Notes: a model not told the origin generated them from the sequence alone. 64,000 bases of DNA from Candidatus Uabimicrobium amorphum (GCF_009002475.1 NZ_AP019860.1:8987547-9051546), one strand, 5' to 3'. Shown: positions 25,569-34,775, counted from the stretch's first letter. Translations and numbers: made by a program.

Positions 25569-26428
25569 TGTTGTGTGGCATTAGTTTTCTTTAAATACCA
25601 ACGCATGTCAACAACCACACGGCGTATATATTTTTTTCCACCTTGCTCTGTAACTTGTTCTACAGATTCGGTCACTTTGTACTCTCTCATCAACCGCGTT
25701 CTATAGTCATGTAGCATTTCACCGGAAATAGACCCTATCTTTAAGTTATTCCATAAAATGTCACCGCTCACTTCGATCTTTGCCACAGACTTTCCTTTGT
25801 GGCGCACGATGTCGGCAAAAGTATAACGGTAGTTGTAAATAAATCCCTGTGTTGTTTTGCGTTGCAAGGTCCAAGTGTGTCCCATCGGAACTTTTTTATT
25901 CACAAGTTGTTTGTATGCCGTACCTAGATCATAGGGATCTTGTTTACCACGATACATAATTCTTTTATACGAACCATCGTCTTGTTTCTTCACATCCCAG
26001 GTAACAAGTACTTTTTGCGTATCAATATCCAAAAGAAAAGCAATGCCAAAACCCACACGTTGTTTGTACGGCAACAGAGCTTCGTCCTGCTCGCTCCAGT
26101 CTTTATTCGGATTGTAACGAAACTTTTTGCCATTTTTTATCACTTCGAGTCGATCACCTTGGATAATATTTAAAATCGCCGCTTGCTTCTTGTTAATTAC
26201 GTTTTCGACCTTCCAATGCGCTGTGCCTTGAAACGTCATTTTTTCCGAATCGATGAGTTTTTCTTTTTCGCCTTCCACTAGAAACACTTGGCGATCAATA
26301 ACGCTCTTTTCAGGCATGATATTTACAAGTCCCTTGCGAAAACGCCACGTAAGATCATATTTTTTTTTCGACTCCGCCATCAACACAGGCAAACAACAAA
26401 TTACCACCATAAAAATTTTACGAAACAT
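25565..26428 (-). CDS. Secreted protein of unknown function
   Basis: 287 residues with a signal peptide (FRKIFMVVICCLPVLMAE). The mature part is rich in beta strands and Lys/Trp. It contains VENVINKKQAAILNIIQ, LLPYKQRVGFGIAFLLD, a MGHTWTLQRKTTQGFIYNYR stretch, and near the end RVVVDMRWYLKK. The pattern is like bacterial periplasmic lipid-binding or DUF6263-type beta-barrels, but I cannot assign a family. It overlaps the NTAQ1-type gene by 4 nt, the ATGA style of coupling. Confidence 0.7.
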   Translation of the reverse strand: MFRKIFMVVICCLPVLMAESKKKYDLTWRFRKGLVNIMPEKSVIDRQVFLVEGEKEKLIDSEKMTFQGTAHWKVENVINKKQAAILNIIQGDRLEVIKNGKKFRYNPNKDWSEQDEALLPYKQRVGFGIAFLLDIDTQKVLVTWDVKKQDDGSYKRIMYRGKQDPYDLGTAYKQLVNKKVPMGHTWTLQRKTTQGFIYNYRYTFADIVRHKGKSVAKIEVSGDILWNNLKIGSISGEMLHDYRTRLMREYKVTESVEQVTEQGGKKYIRRVVVDMRWYLKKTNATQQ

Positions 26429-26594
26429 AACTTCCCCTACTAAATTTGTATACTGTAGCGCAAACCATTATCAGCGCTTTTGTAACTTTTGTTTTTTCTT
26501 GTTTAACAAAACATAAACGATTAAGTATAATTAAAATATGTTACATTGTAGCGAAATTTATAAATAAAAAACAAAACTTAATCGAGGGATCAAC

Positions 26595-27149
26595 ATGAAA
26601 TATATTATAACATTTCTTTTTGTTATGTCTTGTTGTATTGCTCAAAGTTTAGGTTCCTTACAAGAATCCTTTTTAGAAACCTCAGCGCAACTTAGCGCTT
26701 CTTTGAGCGAGTTAGCAGAAGTTAACAGCCAGATTGCCGAAACAGAAAGTCTCATCCAAAGTGCACTAAGCGACCTTGGACAATTTTCTGACAAAGCGCA
26801 TCCAAACTACTGGTCTGTTCTCAAAAGATTAAGAGCACAACGCGACAGTTTGGAAAGCCAAATTTCACAATTGGAATCGGAATTGTCATCCATACAACAG
26901 CAAATTGACGCGGCAACGACTCCACCACAACCAGAAGAGACAACCCCACAAGGCCCTCTTTTAGAGCCTACGCCAGCGCCAACACCAACTGTTCCGACAC
27001 CGACACCAGTGGCTCCAGCTCCAACGCCTACAACACCACCGATCACAACTCCGGCGCCACCAATCACAACTCCGGCTCCTCCGATAGTTCCAGCTCCAGA
27101 ACCAAGATTTGGACCTGTAATCGAAGATGGCTTCTTCCCTTACAACTAG
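26595..27149 (+). CDS. Secreted coiled-coil protein with Pro/Thr-rich tail
   Basis: 184 residues. Signal peptide MKYIITFLFVMSCCIAQSLG. A coiled coil follows (25-105; ETSAQLSASLSELAEVNSQI and RDSLESQISQLESELSSIQQ). Then comes a 60-residue Pro/Thr/Ala tail built from PTPTP and ITTPAPP repeats, ending in a short GPVIEDGFFPYN. ATG 26595 follows GAGGGATCAAC. The layout suggests an extracellular stalk or wall-spanning spacer. It is followed 9 nt later by a perfect 26-bp palindrome that acts as a terminator. Confidence 0.72.
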   Translation: MKYIITFLFVMSCCIAQSLGSLQESFLETSAQLSASLSELAEVNSQIAETESLIQSALSDLGQFSDKAHPNYWSVLKRLRAQRDSLESQISQLESELSSIQQQIDAATTPPQPEETTPQGPLLEPTPAPTPTVPTPTPVAPAPTPTTPPITTPAPPITTPAPPIVPAPEPRFGPVIEDGFFPYN

Positions 27150-27158
27150 AGATACAAA

Positions 27159-27184
27159 AAATAGCGCCTAATTAGGCGCTATTT
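27159..27184. terminator. 26-bp perfect palindrome terminator, copy 1
   Basis: AAATAGCGCCTAA/TTAGGCGCTATTT is a perfect 13+13 bp palindrome, A-rich before and T-rich after. It is placed directly after the stop at 27149. A near-identical hairpin is at 27877-27901. Confidence 0.8.
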
Positions 27185-27209
27185 GCATGATTTAAGGACT
27201 TACCACGAG

Positions 27210-27755
27210 ATGAACAACAAATCAGTATGGCTATTCGCCATTATCTTTGCCGCTCTCATTACCATTGCCAACTATACGGTACAAATTCCCATAAATGACT
27301 GGCTTACCTATGGTGCGGTCATCTATCCATTCACTTTTCTTCTTACAGATATTTTGTCAGAAAAATATGGAAAACACGATGTACAAAAAGTCGTCAAATA
27401 CGGAGTGGTACTTGCCATTATCCCATCGGCCTTTGCCGCAGATCTGCGCATAGCGTGCGCCTCTATTTTAACGTTTATTATTTCACAAAATATCGATATT
27501 CATATATTTCATCGTCTAAAAGAGAAATATAAGGCCTTATGGTGGTTGCGTAATAATTGCAGCACGATGGTTTCGCAGCTTTTAGACACCGCGATTTTCT
27601 TCACGCTTGCCTTTGCGTTTACTATGCCGGCAATCAATATCGCCAAACTCATTATAGGTGATTACACCATAAAGGTGTGCATAGCTATCCTAGATACCCC
27701 ATTTTTTTATGCTTTTGCTATTTATCCTCTAAAATCGATAAAAGCAAAAATTTAA
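27210..27755 (+). CDS. VUT family (YhhQ-like) queuosine precursor transporter
   Basis: 181 residues from ATG 27210; an upstream TTG at 27183 lies inside the terminator palindrome. It has about five to six membrane helices with the family signature YPFTFLLTDILSEKYGKHDVQ, then FAADLRIACASILTFIISQNIDIHIFH and LLDTAIFFTLAF. YhhQ proteins import queuosine precursors (preQ0/preQ1 or queuine) for tRNA modification. It sits between two matching hairpins, so it is probably transcribed alone. No queuosine biosynthesis gene is nearby. Confidence 0.85.
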   Translation: MNNKSVWLFAIIFAALITIANYTVQIPINDWLTYGAVIYPFTFLLTDILSEKYGKHDVQKVVKYGVVLAIIPSAFAADLRIACASILTFIISQNIDIHIFHRLKEKYKALWWLRNNCSTMVSQLLDTAIFFTLAFAFTMPAINIAKLIIGDYTIKVCIAILDTPFFYAFAIYPLKSIKAKI

Positions 27756-27876
27756 ACTTGAAGTGGAATGACATCATTGCAGACTTGGCGTGACCATCAC
27801 ATGGGAAGTTGTTGAAAAGCTCCAAAACGCATGTAGATAGACTGTGGGATGTATTGAGTGAGGTATGGCCAATAAA

Positions 27877-27901
27877 AATAGCGCCTAAGATAGGCGCTAT
27901 T
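27877..27901. terminator. Terminator hairpin, copy 2
   Basis: AATAGCGCCTA (27877-27887) pairs with TAGGCGCTATT (27891-27901) with an AGA loop. It is almost the same stem as at 27159-27184 and lies between the convergent ends at 27755 and 27940. Confidence 0.75.
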
Positions 27902-27939
27902 GAACAAAGAAAGTATCGTATATTATTTATTCGTACAAA

Positions 27940-29055
27940 TCATTTATATCCTGTTAGTTCTACGTAACCGTTACCACGGATTCCTTCCCCATAAACGCGC
28001 ACTGCACCTTCCCAATAAACAAAATTCACCGATAGCTCTTGATTGGGTTGATGTGGCTTTACATAGAAAACAATGTTTTCTTTTTCTATCGTGATTTTCC
28101 AATGCGCGGGATAGCGAACACCGCTGCTGTCACTTGTCCAGTGATCAAGAACTTCAATTTTGTAGTCCTCTTTGGCTAGATGTTTATATTTGCCATCACG
28201 TAGTATAAAAGTTCCCGAAGAGTTTGTATCAACCCCTCCATCTTTCTTACGCAATTCGTACAACATAATTTCACGGCCATCTTCGAGCTGTATGGAAAAC
28301 CAGTCCCAACCTTGCTGATCTTTTCCCAATACGCTGGTGCTCCATTCGCGGTCTAGCCAACTCAAACCATTCACAGCGTACTTTTCTTTCGCGACAGAAA
28401 TGGTACCTGAGGTGATGAGCCGTGTTCGCGAGTAATAGTAAGAAGCATTTCCCTTAGCGCTACTTTTCTGGCTTAGGCCGCGGTCTCCATTTAAGACTCT
28501 CGGTTTTTGCGAATGAAGTACTAAATCAATGGCGAAATCCTTTGCCACAGCGTCAAGATGTACACTTCCGTCAGCGTGGTGTGTAATCGACCAATTTTCA
28601 ATCCAAATGCGCAGAGGGTCCAATTCTGCCCCGGCAAGTCCCATTGCCCCACGACTAAAGCGTTCGCTATGCAAAAAAGATTGCTCCTGGATGTTACTCA
28701 CCGCAAAGTGTGCAAAGTATATTTGGTTGGTATACCACGGAGAATTGCGCTTCTCTAACTTTGGGGAAATCGCACGGCGAAAAATAGTAAATTGGTATCC
28801 AAAACGTCGTCCATCTTTTGTGGTAAGGTTTCCGGTATAGTACCACCACTCCGTTTGGAAGTCAGGATGAGGTCCCTCATCTCGAGGAAACGAAAACGCG
28901 TATGGTTTATCGGCACGCGAAAAGCCTTCTGTTTTCCCTAAAGATAGGGCATTCGCCACCGAAGGCAATTCATATTTTCCTGTTTCAAACGCATCTGACG
29001 TGGCAAGGTACAAAACGATACAGCAAAAACTAAAAAATGTGAGCAATATTTTCAC
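27940..29055 (-). CDS. attH: AttH-type lipocalin-like hydrolase (CrtC/AttH family)
   Basis: 371 residues from GTG 29055, chosen because GAGGAG lies 7 nt upstream and the preceding permease stops at 29060. A signal peptide (VKILLTFFSFCCIVLYLATS) leads to the family's double lipocalin fold: FPRDEGPHPDFQTEWWYYTG at the start of the domain, RRFGYQFTIFRRA, WYTNQIYFAHFAVSN, SWLDREWSTSVLG and WDWFSIQLEDGREIMLYELR. The family includes AttH and is related to carotenoid 1,2-hydratase CrtC. In AttEFGH systems it is the periplasmic partner of the ABC exporter, as here. It is the last gene of the five-gene kinase-BLUF-Att operon. The substrate is unknown; a lipid or terpenoid ligand would fit the fold. 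Confidence 0.88.
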   Translation of the reverse strand: MKILLTFFSFCCIVLYLATSDAFETGKYELPSVANALSLGKTEGFSRADKPYAFSFPRDEGPHPDFQTEWWYYTGNLTTKDGRRFGYQFTIFRRAISPKLEKRNSPWYTNQIYFAHFAVSNIQEQSFLHSERFSRGAMGLAGAELDPLRIWIENWSITHHADGSVHLDAVAKDFAIDLVLHSQKPRVLNGDRGLSQKSSAKGNASYYYSRTRLITSGTISVAKEKYAVNGLSWLDREWSTSVLGKDQQGWDWFSIQLEDGREIMLYELRKKDGGVDTNSSGTFILRDGKYKHLAKEDYKIEVLDHWTSDSSGVRYPAHWKITIEKENIVFYVKPHQPNQELSVNFVYWEGAVRVYGEGIRGNGYVELTGYK

Positions 29056-29059
29056 TTGT

Positions 29060-31600
29060 CTACTCCTCTCGCAAAACACTGGCGATATTCGTCACCGCAA
29101 ATTTCCATGCCGGGTATATACCAGCAAGTGTTGCGGCGATAATGGCCGTAACTAGACCTTGAACAAAATACTTGGCATATGGAAAAAATTGAATTGTCCA
29201 ACCAAAAGAACGCACGTTAATCACATAAATAAAAATAACAGCTACGGCAAACCCTAGCGGAATAGAGATAATGCCGGCGACAGCTCCCATGAGACCTGTT
29301 TCACAATACACTAATTTACGTAATTGTCGGGGCGTCATGCCATTGGCGCGCAAAATTCCAATCTCTTTTTTTCGCTCCAGCTGTAATGCCATTAATGTAC
29401 TAATAATTCCAATAAACGCCACAAATCCCACTAAAATTTGCATCGCAAATGTGATGGCAAAGGTGCGATCAAAAATATTCAGAGCTATTTCGCGCAAATT
29501 TTCGCTGGGGTTTACGACTAAGTCTTCATAACCTTCTAAAGACTTTTCTATTTCTTTCCCCACCGAGTCTCGGTTGTATCCATCCTTCAGGAATACAGCA
29601 ATTGCTGTTATCTTGTCGTCTTTCCAGTAATGACGATACACTTCGTCGGCCATTAAAATTTGTCCGCGATCGGAAGCATAGTCAACGTATATACCTACAA
29701 CGTGAAATTCCTGTAAACCCTTATCTGTATAAAGGGAAATAGAATTTCCCTCGTTTTGGGCCATGTTGTAACGATAGGCAAAGGGCTCAGAGACCACAAT
29801 GGAGCGTTCGTTGATATCATTCCATTTACCATCAATATTTTTATGCGTCCAAGAAAACACCCCACGATTCGCAATGTTACGTGTTACAGCATTGAGGCGC
29901 ACAATATCTTTTGTCTGCGATTTGACATCGGTAATACGCGACAGAGATATACTTTTCACTCCATCGACTTGGGCAACTTTGGCTGCCAATTCACGCGAAA
30001 ATTCCTTTGCCCTTGCAATGCCTTTGTTATCCCCAGAAACAAAAATCTCTGCGGTCAAAACCGAATCAATCCAGTTAATAAAGGTAATGCGAAAGCTACC
30101 GATCATAATATTGATCGCAATTAAACAAGAAACAGCGACTGTTAAGGCTGCAACCGCTACAGAAGTACGGCTTAAGGAACGTTCGATGCTACGCGCTGCC
30201 ATTTTTACAATGACAAAATTATTCTTCGCCGCGATTAGCGAGATCAGTTTCATCAACACTAGCAATAGTAGTGGTACACATAGCGACGCGCCCAAAATGA
30301 CCAGAGAAATACCAATAAAACCAAGAATCAAACTTTTGCTGGGAATGAAAAAGACCACAACTCCCAGGCAGAGTAGTGCGATACCGCTTAGCGTAAAACG
30401 TGATAAGTACGCATGGATTTTCGATTCGAGAACAGAACGCCGCAACATACCAACCGGAGGAATCTTTGCCGCTTCCACAGAGGGTATCAATGCCGCAACC
30501 AGAGCGATCGCCACGCCCAGTAAGCTTTTTAATATAGTGGTTCCCGCGATGGAAAAATCGGTAACCGTAAGCGTAAAATACAAATCGTTTATGGTTTGCA
30601 TTACCATGGTCACCGCAAACTTGGCAAGAACCACACCGAGAAAAAAGCCACAGAATACACCCACAAGAGCCATCACACATGTTTCGCCCATAATCATCAT
30701 AAAAATGTTGCGTTTGGTGGCCCCCACCGAACGCAGTACTCCAATTACGTGCCGACGACGAACCACGGAGAAAGTGACGGTGTCATAAATAATGAACGCA
30801 CCGATTAAAATGGCAAGTAAGCTGAGTGCCGAAAGGTTGAGTTGAAACGACGAGATAATATGTTGTGTCTTGCGGTTACTTTGCTGTAGTTCTTCAATAC
30901 GTGCTTCTTCCGGTAGTATGTTGCGAATCTTCTTTAGTGTTTCTACTATATTTTTTTCGATAATCAAATCGACATGTGACAGACGTCCATAACTACCGAA
31001 AATTTCCTGAGCGCTGCTAATATCAGTAATCATAATACCGGAAAGAGATTTTTGGACGAATGGATCTTGTGGAGAAATAACAGCAACCACAGAAACGGGT
31101 ATGCGTTGTCCGCCAAACTCCATATCTATTTTTTTTCCAACTCCGGTATTGAGCTCTGTGGCCAACTGCTGCGACAAGATCACTGCGCGCTCCTGTTGTG
31201 AAAACGCCACGAAGGCATCATCGCTTAACGACAAGTTGTCTCTGTTCACGTAGCTGCGAAAAGGCGCTTCGGCAAAAATATCAATACCGATGAGTTTTAT
31301 ATCACGTCCTACGTTCACGTAGTTGGATATGACAGGGGCACATTTGGCAACATTTAGTTTGATTTTCAAATCGGAATAGATTTTCTCGTCAATTCCTTGC
31401 GATCCCCCCACAATGCGATGGGTGGTTTTACCCGAAACGCTTTCTAAAGACATCGAAAAAGAGCGCATCGCACTTTGATTTGCAATGTCAATAGCGACGA
31501 TAACGGCGACACCAAGTGTTACCCCTAAAATCAAAAACAATGTAAGCCACGGATGACGCTTTACATTGCTAAGTCCCAAACGCAGAAGTGTCAAATTCAT
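29060..31600 (-). CDS. FtsX-like ABC transporter permease (AttF/AttG-type)
   Basis: 846 residues with two FtsX units. An N-terminal membrane helix (HPWLTLFLILGVTLGVAVIV) precedes a large periplasmic MacB-like domain. A three-helix bundle (LSLLAILIGAFIIYDTVTFS onward) is followed by a second set with its own periplasmic domain, and by the last bundle ending FPYAKYFVQGLVTAIIAATLAGIYPAW. The pattern is that of LolCE/MacB-like exporters that pull lipophilic cargo from the membrane instead of moving it through a channel. It overlaps the ATPase gene by 4 nt and is followed after 4 nt by AttH. Confidence 0.9.
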   Translation of the reverse strand: MNLTLLRLGLSNVKRHPWLTLFLILGVTLGVAVIVAIDIANQSAMRSFSMSLESVSGKTTHRIVGGSQGIDEKIYSDLKIKLNVAKCAPVISNYVNVGRDIKLIGIDIFAEAPFRSYVNRDNLSLSDDAFVAFSQQERAVILSQQLATELNTGVGKKIDMEFGGQRIPVSVVAVISPQDPFVQKSLSGIMITDISSAQEIFGSYGRLSHVDLIIEKNIVETLKKIRNILPEEARIEELQQSNRKTQHIISSFQLNLSALSLLAILIGAFIIYDTVTFSVVRRRHVIGVLRSVGATKRNIFMMIMGETCVMALVGVFCGFFLGVVLAKFAVTMVMQTINDLYFTLTVTDFSIAGTTILKSLLGVAIALVAALIPSVEAAKIPPVGMLRRSVLESKIHAYLSRFTLSGIALLCLGVVVFFIPSKSLILGFIGISLVILGASLCVPLLLLVLMKLISLIAAKNNFVIVKMAARSIERSLSRTSVAVAALTVAVSCLIAINIMIGSFRITFINWIDSVLTAEIFVSGDNKGIARAKEFSRELAAKVAQVDGVKSISLSRITDVKSQTKDIVRLNAVTRNIANRGVFSWTHKNIDGKWNDINERSIVVSEPFAYRYNMAQNEGNSISLYTDKGLQEFHVVGIYVDYASDRGQILMADEVYRHYWKDDKITAIAVFLKDGYNRDSVGKEIEKSLEGYEDLVVNPSENLREIALNIFDRTFAITFAMQILVGFVAFIGIISTLMALQLERKKEIGILRANGMTPRQLRKLVYCETGLMGAVAGIISIPLGFAVAVIFIYVINVRSFGWTIQFFPYAKYFVQGLVTAIIAATLAGIYPAWKFAVTNIASVLREE

Positions 31601-32277
31601 TGCACATTTTCCTCGACAAGGTCACCTTCCGCAATGCGATATACAAAATTAGCATGAGAAACCACATCGAGATTGTGAGTGGCCATGACCAGCGTTTTAT
31701 CTTTCGTTACTTCGAGTAGTAATTGCAAAACTTGTTGGCCGGTTTTTTGGTCTAAATTCCCCGTTGGTTCGTCCGATATAATCAAATGCGGGTCGTGTAC
31801 AAGAGCGCGGGCAATGGCAACGCGCTGTTGCTCACCACCCGATAGTACATCTGGCATACTGTGCGCTCTGTCTTGGAGAAAAACTCTCTCCAATAAATAT
31901 AGGGCTTTTTCCACACTCTTTTTTCGCGGCTTACCATCAAGATCTAACGGCAAGGTAATATTCTCTAGAACGGTTAAGGTTGGGATTAGGTTGAAAAACT
32001 GAAAGACAATGCCGACATTTCTTCGTCGATACAGTGTTCTTTCGTGTTCTGATAGTGTCGTTATGTTTGTGTCTCCAACGACGATATCTCCACGGTCGGG
32101 AGTGTCAACACCCGTAATAAGGTTCAGTAAGCTGCTCTTTCCCGAACCACTTTTCCCTAAGAGTACGGTAAATTTTCCGTGAGACAATGTGGTGTTGACA
32201 TTGTTTAAAACAGAAAGCTGTCTGTCACCTTCACGGTATGATTTACAAACATTTTGCAAATAAATAGATGTGTTCAT
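31597..32277 (-). CDS. ABC transporter ATP-binding protein (LolD/MacB/AttE-type)
   Basis: 226 residues with a complete nucleotide-binding domain: Walker A GKSGSGKSS, Q-loop VFQFFNLIPTLT, signature LSGGEQQRVAIARAL, Walker B LIISDEPTGNLD and switch His in MATHNL. The sequence type is the short LolD/MacB class that powers FtsX-like permeases. Its ATG directly abuts the TAA of the BLUF gene (no gap), and its end overlaps the permease by 4 nt. It therefore must be made from the same message as the photoreceptor. Confidence 0.94.
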   Translation of the reverse strand: MNTSIYLQNVCKSYREGDRQLSVLNNVNTTLSHGKFTVLLGKSGSGKSSLLNLITGVDTPDRGDIVVGDTNITTLSEHERTLYRRRNVGIVFQFFNLIPTLTVLENITLPLDLDGKPRKKSVEKALYLLERVFLQDRAHSMPDVLSGGEQQRVAIARALVHDPHLIISDEPTGNLDQKTGQQVLQLLLEVTKDKTLVMATHNLDVVSHANFVYRIAEGDLVEENVQ

Positions 32278-33309
32278 TTAAACGACTTTCTTCACTTCGC
32301 TAACTTCATCAGTAGTCCTGTCACTTCTATTCTTTTCCATTTTGTCCACCAGGCTATTCATTGTCTTTTGTAGTTTTTTCAACTCATTGTCGGGGGTATT
32401 GTCATCGCACTCGTAATTATTGACAAATGAGGCCATCGTATCCACAAACTCGGTAATGCTGCCATTTAGGCCTTTTGGTAGCTCATCGTCAGGAATGGTG
32501 ATTGTCTGACCCAGCCTTTGAAAATTACCTGTTTCCGATTCAATTTTTAGTAAACTTTCGTACGTTTTAGAAGTTTGTAAACACACAAGCTCGCAGTTGC
32601 GCAGTGCATCTTCATGAAAAATTTCATCTCGCTGAATGAAGTAAATCGCCACTGTCTTTTGTTGCGACGTAATGGGGAGTAATACAATATGAGATGTCTG
32701 TCTAACTTTCGCCATTTGTAGCATGTAGGTGTCAAGAGTCCTTGGTTTGGCCGAAATAATTTGCGTACTACCACCGACAACTTCTGTAGATTTGTAGGTC
32801 TTTTCTTCTTCGTCCCACAAAAACATGCATGCTTTACTCGCTTCTGTTAAATCACAACATTCATCAAAACCCACACGTAATACATTTTGTGCGTTACGAT
32901 TTATTGTTTGCATAAGAATATTTTCCAAAAAACAACGGTGTTGTAATTGTTCCAACATTACCGAGAATAGCGTTTGAATCGGTTGTTGTATAAGAGCCCC
33001 TATTTGATTGTCCAGGTTAAGGGTCTTCATTCCCCATGCGAAAAAGTTTCGCTGCTCGATATCTTCCTCTACGCGAATCATAATCACGCGATTATGACGA
33101 TCGTCTCGGCAAATTTTATCGAATAGCCTCTCAACTTTATCTTTGTCTCCTTCGATGACTTGGAAAAACATCCCACCTAAGGCAACTAGCATACCTGTTA
33201 GATTTTCTCTAGAGTTATTTCTCTGAGAAACTTCCCCAATTTGCTCGATCTCTTCGTTTGATAAACGACGCGAAAATTTACTGACATATGTAAGCCGAAT
33301 TTCCATCAT
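32278..33309 (-). CDS. BLUF blue-light photoreceptor with C-terminal GAF-like domain
   Basis: 343 residues. Residues 1-~98 are a BLUF domain (sensor of blue light using FAD) with all key residues present: Tyr8, Asn32, Gln50 (MFFQVIEG), Trp92 and Met94 (FAWGMKT). Their spacing is close to AppA Tyr21/Asn45/Gln63/Trp104/Met106, so photoactivity is expected. Residues ~135-270 look like a GAF domain (LTEASKACMFLWDEEEKTYK, SHIVLLPITSQQKTVAIYFI). The last ~65 residues are helical. There is no kinase, cyclase or DNA-binding domain of its own. The ATG overlaps the stop of the upstream Ser/Thr kinase (TAATG) and its stop abuts the ABC ATPase start. Light could therefore act through the kinase or on the exporter. 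Confidence 0.9.
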   Translation of the reverse strand: MMEIRLTYVSKFSRRLSNEEIEQIGEVSQRNNSRENLTGMLVALGGMFFQVIEGDKDKVERLFDKICRDDRHNRVIMIRVEEDIEQRNFFAWGMKTLNLDNQIGALIQQPIQTLFSVMLEQLQHRCFLENILMQTINRNAQNVLRVGFDECCDLTEASKACMFLWDEEEKTYKSTEVVGGSTQIISAKPRTLDTYMLQMAKVRQTSHIVLLPITSQQKTVAIYFIQRDEIFHEDALRNCELVCLQTSKTYESLLKIESETGNFQRLGQTITIPDDELPKGLNGSITEFVDTMASFVNNYECDDNTPDNELKKLQKTMNSLVDKMEKNRSDRTTDEVSEVKKVV

Positions 33310-34445
33310 TATTCTCTCCCTTTTTCTAATAAGGCCAATACTTCTTTCACTTCTTGTGCATTTTGAAAGCGTTGTTTTTTATCAGTATTCATCATACGCA
33401 ACAATACTTCAGAAAATTCGGCACTTATGCCCGGAATTTCGATATAGAAGTCCCCAGAACAAATCGCTCTTATCTTTTGCATATTATTGCCCTCAATATA
33501 ATTTTCCCCTGTTAGCATGTAGTATGCTGTTGCTCCAAGCGAATATATATCACTCGTGAAACTCACTTCATCCGTACTCATGATTTGTTCTGGTGACATA
33601 TACTCGAGAGTTCCAATAATAATATTCGGCTGTGTGAGATTTTCAGACTTACTTAAATCCTTGGCAATACCAAAATCCATGACCTTGACAACGCCGTTTT
33701 GATTGATCATGATATTTGAAGGTTTTATGTCGCGATGGACAAAACCTTTCTCGTGTATCGCTTGCAGGGCGCTGAGAACCTCGTGTAGGACATGAATCAC
33801 ATCTTGTTCCACAAAGTTTTTGCCTTTGGCAATCGCCTGCTCAATCGTTTCCCCTTCGATGTATTCCATTACCATATAGAAGTGGTTTTTGTATTTCGAA
33901 ATATCATAAACCTCGACCAAATTGTCGTGGCGTAGTTCTACGGCCATACTCGCTTCGGAAATAAAGCGTTGTTCTAACTCGTCATCTGTGTTGTACACTT
34001 GATTTTTGTCATACAAAAATTTTATGGCGTATTCTTTTTGCAAAAGCTTGTGCTTTGCTAGGTAAATAACACCCATTCCACCATGTCCGATTGGTTTTTT
34101 GATGATGTATTTGTTATCTATTTCTTGCCCGACAATTCTCAGTGTGTCGATTTCACTGTTATGTACTTCGTGTTCTGTTGTATATATTTTTGACACGCTA
34201 CTTTTGTTTTCCCGTCGTTCATGTGTTGCAGTTTCTGATTTTCTATTTTCGACAAGAAATGTTTGGGAAGTACGAATCACTTTTCTTGGCTTGGAACCTT
34301 CGGATTTTCTATCTTCGGCAAGAAAAGATTCGGAAGCGCGAACCACCTTTCTCGGCTTTGAGGTACTTTTCCGCGTGGAAGTTTCCCCAACACGGTAGTT
34401 GTCCTCAAAAATACTGTGGCCGCTATATAGGACCTTTTTTTTCAT
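33309..34445 (-). CDS. Ser/Thr protein kinase, first gene of the BLUF-Att operon
   Basis: 378 residues. The kinase domain spans about 113-375: glycine loop GHGGMG (120-125), Lys142 in YAIKFL, Glu164, HRDIKPSN with catalytic Asp239, and DFG 257-259 followed by a GTLEYMSPEQ activation loop. There is no membrane helix, so it is soluble. The N-terminal tail holds an exact 22-residue tandem repeat with core KPRKVxRxSxxFLxExRKSE (29-50 and 51-72), which may be a docking or autophosphorylation segment. ATG 34445; the last base pair of the stop overlaps the BLUF start. It is strongly similar to the kinase at 34793-35875 upstream, pointing to a local duplication. Confidence 0.94.
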   Translation of the reverse strand: MKKKVLYSGHSIFEDNYRVGETSTRKSTSKPRKVVRASESFLAEDRKSEGSKPRKVIRTSQTFLVENRKSETATHERRENKSSVSKIYTTEHEVHNSEIDTLRIVGQEIDNKYIIKKPIGHGGMGVIYLAKHKLLQKEYAIKFLYDKNQVYNTDDELEQRFISEASMAVELRHDNLVEVYDISKYKNHFYMVMEYIEGETIEQAIAKGKNFVEQDVIHVLHEVLSALQAIHEKGFVHRDIKPSNIMINQNGVVKVMDFGIAKDLSKSENLTQPNIIIGTLEYMSPEQIMSTDEVSFTSDIYSLGATAYYMLTGENYIEGNNMQKIRAICSGDFYIEIPGISAEFSEVLLRMMNTDKKQRFQNAQEVKEVLALLEKGRE

Positions 34446-34519
34446 ATTTTCCTCACGATATTATCATTCAGTCATTTTTGCTATATTTTGTTCAATTCTG
34501 TTTTTACAATTTTATTGTA

Positions 34520-34601
34520 TAGAATTTAATCGACATATTCAAGCAAAAAAGTAGTTTTTTATCTACAAAAAATACTCAAGAAGTAGAATTTTATCGACAT
34601 A
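34520..34601. promoter_or_regulatory. 18-bp direct repeats upstream of the kinase-BLUF-Att operon
   Basis: TAGAATTTAATCGACATA at 34520-34537 recurs as TAGAATTTTATCGACATA at 34584-34601, 64 bp apart and one mismatch. They lie 75 bp and 139 bp before the operon's first codon, a place and arrangement typical of an activator or repressor binding pair. The rest of the 347-bp gap shows no gene. Confidence 0.5.
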
Positions 34602-34747
34602 ACTACCGCAAAATGAGAGTTGATATTCATGGGGATCCATTAATATGAAGGCGAGGCAGAGGTGAATGTGGGATATAGACAACGAAAATGTGCAGTGCTA
34701 TTTTATAGGTGAGAGCTAAGTATGGCAGGAAAATCTAATTTGCATTT

Positions 34748-34775
34748 GCGGATAAGTTTTCTAAAACATATCCGC
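34748..34775 (-). terminator. Hairpin after the second kinase gene
   Basis: GCGGATA at 34748-34754 pairs with TATCCGC at 34769-34775, extended by GTTTT/AAAAC inside with an A-A mismatch. It starts 18 nt past the stop of the minus-strand kinase at 34793. It lacks a clear T-run. Confidence 0.45.

Noticed and set aside
29799..30788. 329-codon plus-strand frame
   Set aside because: It lies wholly antisense inside the FtsX permease gene, which has clear family motifs; the frame has no start site context.
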